Positions 53,480 through 61,995 of a DNA stretch of 64,000 nt are shown here, piece by piece. The DNA comes from Acetobacteroides hydrogenigenes (GTDB taxonomy: Bacteria; Bacteroidota; Bacteroidia; Bacteroidales; ZOR0009). The stretch spans positions 1 through 64,000 of the forward strand of contig NZ_SLWB01000003.1 in the NCBI RefSeq assembly GCF_004340205.1, written 5' to 3'. The notes below the pieces were generated by a model. That model worked only from the letters and a program-made list of their open reading frames with translations. It searched no databases and had not been told where the DNA came from. A program made the position numbers and the translations under genes. Positions within the stretch are counted from its first letter, which is position 1. Every line of letters starts with the position of its first letter.

Positions 53480-54694
53480 TTATTCTTTTTCAGCATTTAT
53501 AGCATGCACGTAATCCTTCTCTGTGTAAAGAATTCCATTTGCAACGTAGTATGCTTTAGCTTTATCTCGCATGTTGTACTTCGAACTCATAACCTGTCCG
53601 TAGGCACCGGTGGTGTAGATGGCAACAAGGTCGCCACGGTAGCTGGTTGATAGCACAAGGTTTTCTCCAAAGCAATCTGTCGATTCGCAAATCGGTCCAA
53701 CCACATCGTAGGTTTCAGAAACTTCTTCACGGCTGATGTTTTCGGTAAGGTGAAAAGCTTGGTAAAGTGCTGGACGTATGAGATCGGTCATCCCTCCATC
53801 GAGGATGAGGAATTTCTTTGTGAGCCCTTTTTTTACAAAAACAACCTTTGTAATTAGAATTCCACTTTGGGCAACGAGTGCTCTTCCCAGTTCAAAGTGA
53901 ACCTTCATGCCTTGGGGGAGGCTTAGGTTCTCTTCGAATACCTTAAAGAATGCCTCGAAATCAACGATAGATTCATTGCTTGGATTCTTGTACGAAACAC
54001 CTAGCCCGCCCCCCATGTTAATGTGTTTGAACTTGAATCCTTGGTTATAGAAGTAGTGGTTAAGCTGCGAGGCCTTTTGTGCGAGTTCCTTAAACACGTT
54101 GAGATCTAGTATCTGCGATCCTACGTGGAAGTGCAACCCTTTTAATTCTACATTTTTGAATGCATGTAGCCTGTCAACAAGTTTAGGGAGCATTGTTAGG
54201 TCGAGCCCAAACTTATTCTCGCTTAATCCGGTGGTGATGTTTTTATGGGTGTGCGCATCGATGTTGGGATTGATGCGGAGCGATACGTTGGCTATCTTGC
54301 CTATCTTTCCTGCAATTTCATCGATTACTTCCAGCTCCTCAATCGACTCCACATTAAGGCTGAAGATCTCGGCATTAAGTGCCGTTTCAATTTCTTCGTC
54401 TGTTTTACCAATACCTGCAAAGTCTATTGTATCGGGGGAAAACCCCATTTCCAGCGCCTTGCTTACCTCGTTGCCGCTCACACAATCTACCCCAAAACCG
54501 CGCTCGCGTATGGCTATTAGCAGCGGGTTATTGTTATTTGCTTTTAGCGCGTAGTGGATAAAGTAGCCGCGCTTGTCGGCTGCTTCCTTAGCCTTGTTGA
54601 GGGTGCGGTTGAGCAGATTCATGTCATATAGATAGAAAGGTGTCTCGATTGCATTAAGCTCCTCGAAAAGGCTGATATGTGGAAAGTTCTTCAT
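53480..54694 (-). CDS. lysA: Diaminopimelate decarboxylase
   Basis: A 404-residue PLP enzyme (fold III). Lys51 in YFIHYALKANNNN is the PLP Lys; GVDCVSGNEVSKAL, GLHFHVGSQILD, NMGGGLGVSYK and VGPICESTDCFGENL follow. It converts meso-diaminopimelate to lysine. Its ATG touches the lysC stop, so the two make one operon, fitting aspartate-to-lysine flow. Confidence 0.95.
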   Translation of the reverse strand: MKNFPHISLFEELNAIETPFYLYDMNLLNRTLNKAKEAADKRGYFIHYALKANNNNPLLIAIRERGFGVDCVSGNEVSKALEMGFSPDTIDFAGIGKTDEEIETALNAEIFSLNVESIEELEVIDEIAGKIGKIANVSLRINPNIDAHTHKNITTGLSENKFGLDLTMLPKLVDRLHAFKNVELKGLHFHVGSQILDLNVFKELAQKASQLNHYFYNQGFKFKHINMGGGLGVSYKNPSNESIVDFEAFFKVFEENLSLPQGMKVHFELGRALVAQSGILITKVVFVKKGLTKKFLILDGGMTDLIRPALYQAFHLTENISREEVSETYDVVGPICESTDCFGENLVLSTSYRGDLVAIYTTGAYGQVMSSKYNMRDKAKAYYVANGILYTEKDYVHAINAEKE

Positions 54695-56014
54695 TTAGTT
54701 GTTCAGAAATAGATGTTGGTGTAGTAGCTGCAATGCCTCGCTCTTATATTCGCTGCGGATTAGTACCGAAATGTTGTACTCGCTTCCACCGTACGAGATC
54801 ATTCGAAGAGGGATGGACGAAAGCGCTTCGGTAACTTGTGCAGCCATACCGTGCTTATCGGCTACAAGATTTCCAACAATGCAAATAATAGTTTGTTCGG
54901 AATCAACCTCTACCGTAGCGAAAGACTCAATTTCCTTGATGATACCCTCGAGTTCGCTGTCGTTGTCGATGGTGAGCGATACGGCTACTTCCGAGGTGGT
55001 TATCATATCGATAGGGGTTCTATGGCGGTCGAATATCTCGAATACCTTTTTTAGGAAACCGTAGGCCATCAGCATTCTGCTGCTCTTAATCTTTATCGCT
55101 GTAATGTTGTCTTTTGCGGCAACCGCTTTAAACCCTCTCGAAATAATAGTTTTGCTAATGTATGTTCCTTCAGCAGCTGGCTCCATTGTGTTTTTTAGGA
55201 GAACAGGTATGTTGAATTCCTGTGCAGGGAAGATGCAGAATGGATGAAGAATCTTTGCTCCAAAGTATGCAAGTTCGGCTGCTTCGTCAAACGATAGCTG
55301 ACGAATTGGAGTTGTATTCTCAACATATCGAGGGTCGTTGTTGTGCATTCCGTCGATATCGGTCCAAATTTCGATGCAGTCGGCATTGGCTGCGGCTCCA
55401 ATAAGCGATGCGCTGTAATCGCTTCCGCCACGCTTTAGGTTTGCAATCTTTTCTTCGTGATTGCGGCAGATAAAGCCTTGTGTAATAAGAATGTTTTTGT
55501 CCTTGTTTTGTTCAAGGAATGGTTTTAGCCTTTCTTTGATTACCTCTATTTGAGGATCGCCTTCTTCATTGATGTACATGAACTCGAGGGCAGGAATTAG
55601 CGCTGTGCTTAGGCCTTCCTGTAACTGGTAGAAGTACACCAAATGGGTAGAAAGCAGCTCGCCTTTCGAAAGCAGCTCGTATTCTACATCGGTGCTGTAG
55701 TCTGTATTTATTGCAGTATCGATCTCTTCAAATATTTGAGTAATGTAGGCATTGGCTTTTGTCCTATACTCTTCGTTAGCAAACAGCTCGCTAGCAACCT
55801 CCTTGTACTTCTCGTGGAGCTTTAGGCTTTTTTCTTTTGCGGCTTTAAGGTTATTATCTTTAAGCAATTCGCTGATTTCGACTAGTGCATTGGTGGTGCC
55901 CGACATTGCCGAAAGTACTACAATCTTACTGTTGCCATCATTTACAAGGGATGTTACATGCTGCATGTTGCTCGGACTGCCTACAGATGTGCCTCCAAAC
56001 TTTTGAACGATCAT
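54695..56014 (-). CDS. lysC: Aspartate kinase
   Basis: A 439-residue monofunctional aspartokinase. MIVQKFGGTSVGSPSNMQHV, the nucleotide motif ITQGFICRN and GGSDYSASLIGAAANADCIE, and DIDGMHNNDPRYVEN are present; a C-terminal ACT-type pair (about 300-439) suggests allosteric feedback. Start used is ATG 56014; the upstream in-frame codon gives an odd hydrophobic lead. Operon with lysA. No riboswitch is recognisable upstream. Confidence 0.94.
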   Translation of the reverse strand: MIVQKFGGTSVGSPSNMQHVTSLVNDGNSKIVVLSAMSGTTNALVEISELLKDNNLKAAKEKSLKLHEKYKEVASELFANEEYRTKANAYITQIFEEIDTAINTDYSTDVEYELLSKGELLSTHLVYFYQLQEGLSTALIPALEFMYINEEGDPQIEVIKERLKPFLEQNKDKNILITQGFICRNHEEKIANLKRGGSDYSASLIGAAANADCIEIWTDIDGMHNNDPRYVENTTPIRQLSFDEAAELAYFGAKILHPFCIFPAQEFNIPVLLKNTMEPAAEGTYISKTIISRGFKAVAAKDNITAIKIKSSRMLMAYGFLKKVFEIFDRHRTPIDMITTSEVAVSLTIDNDSELEGIIKEIESFATVEVDSEQTIICIVGNLVADKHGMAAQVTEALSSIPLRMISYGGSEYNISVLIRSEYKSEALQLLHQHLFLNN

Positions 56015-56059
56015 TGGGATTACGATGATAAAATTTGACAGAATTGTTCTAGTAAACAC

Positions 56060-56512
56060 ACAAAGGGGGGACCTTTAGAAAAGTTGCTCGGGGTATGGTC
56101 ATTGGCTATCTAGGAGAGGCCCAAGAATCGTAGACAGCCTTAGAGCTTAGCAGAGCGTTTTATTCCCTTAGTGGAATGCATAGAGCGCATGCCCGCAAGA
56201 GTTGCGAGGTGCATCCGTTTTATGCTGTAAGAGAATCCGCTCATTTCTTTTGAAGTTCGATGGTGACAAATCTATCTATTTTTTGATGCCACGAAATTTA
56301 AGAAGGCTTTGGTATTGTTAAACTTTAACAACGGGTGCTCGAATAGAGGTGCAAAAAGAGATTCTTTTGCACGAATTGCGAAACTAAGGAGCAAAGTTGA
56401 TGTACGAGTTTGCTTGCTGGTCCAACTTTTTGTGTAGCTTGTGGCATTCTTAATTGGTTATATTTGCAAGCTAACATCCCATTTGGTTGTTTAGTAAAGA
56501 AAACACACGTAC
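56060..56512. other. Intergenic region upstream of the S41 protease
   Basis: I find no gene, tandem repeat or strong hairpin in this 453-bp divergent gap. It probably holds the two promoters, but no clear TAnnTTTG box is positioned well for either gene. Confidence 0.5.
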
Positions 56513-58105
56513 ATGAAAAATAAGTTGAAAAAACTCTATCTGGCAGCAATGATGCTTATGCTTTCGGTGCCATTTGCTTCGGCGCAAGACCAGCAGCTGA
56601 ATGAGCAGCTTTTTAAGCTGAACAAGTTCCTTTTCATGCTGAAAACGGAATATGTGGACACCATTGATACTCCCGATATAGTAGAGAAGTCGATAGTAAA
56701 CATTCTGAGTAAGCTCGATCCTCACTCGGTTTACATCTCAAAGGAAGAGGTAAAGAAGATGAGCGAACCGCTCGAGGGTAACTTTGAAGGGATCGGAATC
56801 GAATTCAACATTCTCGAGGATACGCTAATTGTGGTTAACACCATTCCAGGAGGTCCTTCGCAAAAGGTTGGGCTTTTCCCCGGCGATCGTATTCTTAAAA
56901 TCGATGGGAAAATGGTTGCCAATATTGGCCTAAAGAATTCGGATGTTTTCTCCTACTTGCGCGGAGCAAAGGGTACTAAAGTTGAGCTTCAGATTAGGCG
57001 TAGGGGCGTTGAAGAGCTGCTAGACTTTATGATCATTCGCGATAAAATCCCAATTTACAGCGTTGATGCTGCTTATAACCTTACTCCTACAGTAGGCTAC
57101 ATTAAAGTTTCTCGTTTTGCTCAAAACACATACGATGAATTTCAGAAGGCTTTCGCGAAGCTGAAAACGGGAACAGAGGCGCTAATCTTGGACCTTCGAG
57201 GTAATTCGGGTGGGTATCTCGGTACTGCAATTGGGCTTTCGGATCAGTTTTTAGGTATCGGAAAGAAAATTGTTTATACCGAAGGAACAAATCAGCCTCG
57301 ACGTGATTTTACGGCCACAGAGAAGGGCTTATTCGAAAAAGGGAAGCTGGTGGTGCTTGTCGACGAAGGCTCTGCCTCTGCTTCGGAGATTGTTGCTGGT
57401 GCTATTCAGGATTGGGATAGAGGGTTAATCGTTGGACGCAGAACGTTTGGTAAAGGGTTGGTACAAAGCCAGCAAATGCTTCCTGATGGCTCAATGGTAA
57501 GGCTTACTGTTGCTCGTTATCACACCCCAACAGGTCGTGTTATCCAGCGCCCGTTTAAAAACGGCGATGCTGAAGGCTACTATATGGATCTGTATAAGCG
57601 CGAGGCCAAAGGTGAGCTAACCAACAAGGATAGCATCCACTTTAGCGATTCGCTAAAGTTTAGCACCCTCGCCAAAAAGCGAGTGGTGTACGGTGGAGGA
57701 GGCATTATGCCCGATATTTTTATCCCTCTTGATACAACATGGTACACCAAGTACTACGGAAACCTATCGCGCAAGGGCGTCTTTCAGCAGTTTGTGGTAA
57801 ACTACGTCGATCAGCATAGAAAGAAGCTTGAGGCAAAGTATCCAACATTCGAGAGCTACAGCAAGTCGTTCGTGGTTAGCGACGAAATTCAGAACGATTT
57901 TATGCAGTACGGCAAGAAGATGGGGGTAGAGCCAAATATGGAAGAGTATGGCAAATCGGCTAAGGAAATCAACATGATACTGAAAGGACTCATTGCGCAA
58001 AAGCTCTGGGATACCTCCGAGTACTTTCAGATAATCAACAACGAAGACGAGACCGTCAGAAAGGCGCTCAATGCCCTTTCCGATTGGCGTAAGTACGGCT
58101 TATAG
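56513..58105 (+). CDS. S41 C-terminal-processing peptidase (CtpA/Tsp-like)
   Basis: A 530-residue secreted serine protease. It has a signal peptide (about 1-24, SVPFASAQ), a PDZ domain (about 85-165, with GGPSQKVGLFPGDRILKIDG), and the S41 domain with Ser289 in DEGSASASEIVAG and Lys314 in TFGKGLVQ as catalytic dyad. It should cut misfolded or tagged periplasmic proteins from the C-terminus. It looks monocistronic; a strong terminator follows. Confidence 0.94.
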   Translation: MKNKLKKLYLAAMMLMLSVPFASAQDQQLNEQLFKLNKFLFMLKTEYVDTIDTPDIVEKSIVNILSKLDPHSVYISKEEVKKMSEPLEGNFEGIGIEFNILEDTLIVVNTIPGGPSQKVGLFPGDRILKIDGKMVANIGLKNSDVFSYLRGAKGTKVELQIRRRGVEELLDFMIIRDKIPIYSVDAAYNLTPTVGYIKVSRFAQNTYDEFQKAFAKLKTGTEALILDLRGNSGGYLGTAIGLSDQFLGIGKKIVYTEGTNQPRRDFTATEKGLFEKGKLVVLVDEGSASASEIVAGAIQDWDRGLIVGRRTFGKGLVQSQQMLPDGSMVRLTVARYHTPTGRVIQRPFKNGDAEGYYMDLYKREAKGELTNKDSIHFSDSLKFSTLAKKRVVYGGGGIMPDIFIPLDTTWYTKYYGNLSRKGVFQQFVVNYVDQHRKKLEAKYPTFESYSKSFVVSDEIQNDFMQYGKKMGVEPNMEEYGKSAKEINMILKGLIAQKLWDTSEYFQIINNEDETVRKALNALSDWRKYGL

Positions 58106-58133
58106 CGAGAATCTATTTTTTACTAATAGATAG

Positions 58134-58174
58134 GAGAGATGCTTCTTTTGAGGCATCTCTCTTTCTTTTTTTGC
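58134..58174 (+). terminator. Terminator of the S41 peptidase gene
   Basis: GAGAGATGC (58134-58142) and GCATCTCTC (58153-58161) pair, followed by TTTCTTTTTTT. Confidence 0.88.
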
Positions 58175-58393
58175 TAAGCAGCGAAATGCGTAGCAGCTAC
58201 ACCATGATTGAAAGGCTACCACTTCTTCCGACGAGGCAAAAAGTATGCAGGAAGGCTTCCCAACACTTTGGGCAATACTAAACGTTCGCCGGATGGCGTT
58301 CTCTTATCGGCACGCCGCAGAGGCTATCGTTCCATTTCTTAGGTGCCCGAAGCTTTAAGGATATTTAAGAGGCTTAAAGGGGGCGCGTTCCTA

Positions 58394-58430
58394 TTTGCCT
58401 ATAAATCTTTCATTTATTTACGTACCTTTG
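58394..58430 (+). promoter_or_regulatory. Promoter candidate of the DEAD-box helicase
   Basis: TACCTTTG (58423-58430) matches TAnnTTTG exactly. TTTG at 58394 is 25 bp upstream, somewhat far. The 53-nt leader to the ATG ends in an A/T-rich run. The preceding part of the 377-bp gap has the S41 terminator and nothing else evident. Confidence 0.5.
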
Positions 58431-58482
58431 CCAACCGTGGGATAACTCGTTTACTCCCATATTAGACTAATAAAATTTTTTA

Positions 58483-60261
58483 ATGGACAAATTGGATGAA
58501 TTCAGAGTTTTAGGGCTCTCGGAGAGCACCCTTAAGGCTCTTGATGAAAAGGGGTTTGAAACCCCAACACCAATCCAAGCACTGGCGATTCCGGCCTTAC
58601 TTAATGGCGAACGCGATGTCATCGGACAGGCGCAGACAGGAACCGGGAAAACGGCAGCATTTGGATTACCGATCCTCGAGAGGGTACAACCTGGGAAAGG
58701 AGTTCAAGCGTTGGTTTTGGTTCCTACGCGCGAATTGGCGATACAGGTGACAGAAGAAATGGCTTCGTTTAAAGGCGACAAGAAGCTTTTTATCATCTCC
58801 ATTTATGGAGGACAATCTATAAGCGAGCAGCTTCGTAGGTTGAAAAAGGGCGTAGAGGTGGTAGTTGGAACTCCAGGTAGAGTGCTCGATCACCTAGGTC
58901 GTGGCAGCTTGGTTCTCGACAACCTGCAGTACGTTATCCTTGATGAGGCCGACGAAATGCTCAACATGGGTTTTGTTGACGATATCGAAGAGATTCTTCA
59001 GCATGCACCCGAGGAGCGCAGAATGCTCCTATTCTCTGCAACAATGCCTCAGCGCATTGCTAAGCTGGCTAAGCACTACATGAAGGAGCCAGAGCTACTA
59101 AAGGTGGAGTCGAAGCAGGTTACTGCAGATCTAACCGATCAGATCTACTTCGAGCTTCGCGATTCCGACCGCTTTGATGCGCTAACCCGCATCATCGATG
59201 TGGAACCCGAGTTCTACGGACTGGTATTCTGCCGCACCAAAAATGGGGTAGATGAGGTTACCTCTAAGCTTATCGAGCGTGGTTACGATGCAGATGGGCT
59301 TCACGGAGATATTTCTCAGGCGCTGCGTGAGAAGATCCTTCGCAAGTTCCGCAACAAGCACATCAACATTTTGGTGGCTACCGATGTGGCCGCTCGTGGT
59401 ATCGACATTAACGACCTTACCCACGTAATTAACTACTCGTTACCTCAAGATCCCGAATCGTACGTACACCGTATCGGACGTACCGGTCGTGCAGGGAAGC
59501 AGGGCACGGCGATTACTTTCATTACTCCTTCGGAGTACCGTCAGTTTGTTGCCATGCAGCGCAACGTAAACGTTAAGATCCGCAAGGAGAAGTTGCCTAC
59601 TGCCAACGACGTAATCAGCATAAAGAAGAATAAGATTAAGACAGACCTTGAGGAGATTGTAGGAAACGAAAGCTACATGGAATACTTGGGTATGGCCGAA
59701 GATCTTATTGCAGTGAATGGGCCTGATATTGCCCTTGCTTCTCTTCTTAAATTGGCATTTAAGGATGAGCTGGATGAGAACAGCTACTCTGAGATCCGTA
59801 CCGTATCTGTAGACACCAAGGGTAAGGCTCGCCTTTTCATCGCTCTTGGAAAGTTTGACGGCTACAATTCGAAAATGATTGTTGATCTGCTTAAGGATAA
59901 GGCTCACCTACCTGATGCAGTTATCGACGATGTAAAGGTAATGGATGCCTTCTCGTTTGTAACCATTCCGTTTAAGGAGGCAGAGCATACGCTCGAAGTT
60001 CTTAACACCATGCGTCGTGGCGGTGGTCGTCCTCTTGCCGAGATTGCTGGCGACAGCAAGGGCGGTAATGGCGGTGGTCGTGGCGATCGTCGTGGAGGCG
60101 GTGGCGGCTTTGGCGGCGGTTACCGTGGAGAACGTGGTGATAGAGGAGAGCGCCGAGGTGATCGTAGAAGCGGTGGAGATCGTGATCGTGGTGATCGTGG
60201 TTTCCGCGACCGTGGAGACAGACCTCGTCGTGATAGAGATTCGCGTTCACGCAGATCGTAA
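58483..60261 (+). CDS. DEAD-box RNA helicase with Arg/Gly-rich tail
   Basis: A 592-residue DEAD-box ATP-dependent RNA helicase. The Q motif (FETPTPIQ), motif I AQTGTGKTAAF, motif II LDEADEML, motif III SAT, and motif VI HRIGRTGRAG are intact. After the second RecA lobe come a DbpA/CsdA-type domain (about 390-515) and a tail from about 520 rich in GGGRGDRRGGGG and RGDRG repeats that should bind RNA. Such enzymes unwind rRNA or mRNA structure, often in the cold. It has a TACCTTTG promoter and an intrinsic terminator at 60286. Confidence 0.95.
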   Translation: MDKLDEFRVLGLSESTLKALDEKGFETPTPIQALAIPALLNGERDVIGQAQTGTGKTAAFGLPILERVQPGKGVQALVLVPTRELAIQVTEEMASFKGDKKLFIISIYGGQSISEQLRRLKKGVEVVVGTPGRVLDHLGRGSLVLDNLQYVILDEADEMLNMGFVDDIEEILQHAPEERRMLLFSATMPQRIAKLAKHYMKEPELLKVESKQVTADLTDQIYFELRDSDRFDALTRIIDVEPEFYGLVFCRTKNGVDEVTSKLIERGYDADGLHGDISQALREKILRKFRNKHINILVATDVAARGIDINDLTHVINYSLPQDPESYVHRIGRTGRAGKQGTAITFITPSEYRQFVAMQRNVNVKIRKEKLPTANDVISIKKNKIKTDLEEIVGNESYMEYLGMAEDLIAVNGPDIALASLLKLAFKDELDENSYSEIRTVSVDTKGKARLFIALGKFDGYNSKMIVDLLKDKAHLPDAVIDDVKVMDAFSFVTIPFKEAEHTLEVLNTMRRGGGRPLAEIAGDSKGGNGGGRGDRRGGGGGFGGGYRGERGDRGERRGDRRSGGDRDRGDRGFRDRGDRPRRDRDSRSRRS

Positions 60262-60285
60262 ATCATCAAACGCAATAAAACAAGT

Positions 60286-60313
60286 AGGGTGTCCATTCGG
60301 ATACCCTCTTTTT
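60286..60313 (+). terminator. Terminator of the DEAD-box helicase gene
   Basis: AGGGTGTCC (60286-60294) and GGATACCCT (60299-60307) pair, followed by CTTTTTTT. Confidence 0.88.
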
Positions 60314-60342
60314 TTGCTAGTTTTGGAACATAAATATTTGTT

Positions 60343-61209
60343 ATGGGATCGATTAAAGCAGTGGTGTTTAATACCCTTTACCAGTTCTGGTGGTTTGTTG
60401 GCGTAATGGCCGTAATGGGGCTGGTGCTGTACCTTTTGGCTCGTACAGCCCGTCGAAACTACTCGCAGTCGGTAGGCCCAAAGTTCGACACCTACTTTAC
60501 GGGGTGGATAGGAACTCCGGTTCACGAGTTTGGCCATTGGATATTCTGCCTTATTTTTATGCATAAGGTAAAAGAGGTGCGCTTCTTTAAGTCCGACCCA
60601 AAATCGGGAACGCTGGGCTATGTTTCGCATTCATACAATAAGAAAAGCATCTACCAAAAGATCGGGAACTTTTTTATCGGGATTGGGCCCATTTTAGTTG
60701 GAGGAGGAATCCTAATGGCTTTAGCCTACTTTATGCTCCCAAGCCATATCCGAATGGTTAACCTGTTTCAGGATTTTACAGAAAGCTGGCCTATTGAGGT
60801 GTCGTACGGGTGGAAATCGGGCTTAGCTGCCATTGCCGATAGCTTTTGGGTATTTGTGAAGCTGTTGGTTACTAAGGCTAACTTGTATTCGCCGCTCTTT
60901 TGGGTGTTTATTTACATATCGCTATGCATTTCGTCTCATATGATGCTTAGCATGTCTGATATTAAAACTGCGCTGCTTGGTGCACTAATGGTTTTGGCCG
61001 TTCTACTGCTTGCCAATGTGCTGTCTGAGCTGATTGCTGCATTTGGCAAGAATACCTTTCAGGCAACAGTATCGAACCGAATAAATCTTATTAGCATGCG
61101 ATTTGGTGCTGCCTCTATTTTCCTTCTTACCTTTTCTGTGGTTTTGTCGTTTTTTAATATGCTTATTTCGCTTATGGTTAATAATCTCGGAGGTTTAATG
61201 AAAAAGTAG
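60343..61209 (+). CDS. Membrane protein with HExxH motif (putative M50-like)
   Basis: A 288-residue polytopic membrane protein. It has about six hydrophobic spans, and a cytoplasm- or membrane-facing VHEFGHWIFCLIF that carries HEFGH, the zinc-binding HExxH seen in site-2 (M50) or related peptidases. A GNFFIGIGPILVGGG segment follows (about 105-120). No second M50 metal ligand (NPDG-type) is clearly visible, so activity is uncertain. Flanked by terminators and expressed alone. Function unknown. Confidence 0.7.
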   Translation: MGSIKAVVFNTLYQFWWFVGVMAVMGLVLYLLARTARRNYSQSVGPKFDTYFTGWIGTPVHEFGHWIFCLIFMHKVKEVRFFKSDPKSGTLGYVSHSYNKKSIYQKIGNFFIGIGPILVGGGILMALAYFMLPSHIRMVNLFQDFTESWPIEVSYGWKSGLAAIADSFWVFVKLLVTKANLYSPLFWVFIYISLCISSHMMLSMSDIKTALLGALMVLAVLLLANVLSELIAAFGKNTFQATVSNRINLISMRFGAASIFLLTFSVVLSFFNMLISLMVNNLGGLMKK

Positions 61210-61397
61210 GGATAGGCGAATCGGAGAGGATTAATCCATCGGTAAAAAATGTCAAATTTTGTTTGGTAAGGATGTCGATTTTTGGGATAAAAAAAATATA
61301 TTGCGAGAGTTAAAGACTCTAAGAAGCGTTGTCGGTGAAAAGCGCAAAAGGGAATGAAATCATCGATTGACGTGCGACTTACTTAAAAAATTGGCTG

Positions 61398-61763
61398 ATG
61401 GAAATGTTTAAATTGGAGAGGACTTCCAGAACACCGTTTGTGTTGATGGATCCCGCAAATGGGCTTATTGAAATCAAAGGGATATCAATCCCCAACAACT
61501 CGTACGAATTCTTTATGCCGCTTTTCGAAAGAATCGAGCGCTATGTTCAGACTCCAACATCTAAGACTGTTGTAAACTTGGAGCTGGAATACTTCAACAC
61601 TAGCACCTCGAAGGCTTTACTGGAGTTGTTTAAGAAGTTGTCGGTTCTTTCGAATGTTCAGTTTAACTGGCACTACGATAACGACGACGAGGAGATGCTC
61701 GAATTTGGGAAGAACTACGAAACCCTTTTAGGGCGCCAGTTTAACTTCTACCAGCTTGTTTAA
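61398..61763 (+). CDS. SiaC-like / DUF1987 regulatory phosphoprotein
   Basis: A 121-residue cytosolic protein. The sequence matches the SiaC/DUF1987 type: IEIKGISIPNNSYEFF and ELEYFNTSTSKALLELFKKL, where a Thr or Ser in FNTSTSKA would be phosphorylated by a SiaB-type kinase. In Pseudomonas, SiaC controls a diguanylate cyclase in aggregation. The usual partner genes siaA, siaB and siaD are not next to it here. Role in this organism is inference. Confidence 0.82.
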   Translation: MEMFKLERTSRTPFVLMDPANGLIEIKGISIPNNSYEFFMPLFERIERYVQTPTSKTVVNLELEYFNTSTSKALLELFKKLSVLSNVQFNWHYDNDDEEMLEFGKNYETLLGRQFNFYQLV

Positions 61764-61791
61764 AGGTTCTTCTGAAAAGTATACAATACGG

Positions 61792-61822
61792 GGCGTAGCA
61801 ATTCATTTGTTACGCCTTTTTT
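61792..61822 (+). terminator. Terminator of the SiaC-like gene
   Basis: GGCGTAGCA and TGTTACGCC pair with one mismatch, followed by TTTTTT. Confidence 0.8.
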
Positions 61823-61995
61823 ATTTCTTTGCGCACAATTTACCACCGCTGCCGGTGTCAAATTACCATTGCTAATAATAAAAACTAAAGCATAAATCCG
61901 AATGAAACGCCCACGTTTCTCGAAAACAACTACCGCTGAAAAGCGCTTTCAACATGGGCGTTCCATCTGGTCGTTTTAAATAAAAATTTATTCTG

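Noticed and set aside
56015-56512. Lysine riboswitch upstream of lysC
   Set aside because: No conserved five-helix layout or terminator-like switch could be recognised in this stretch.
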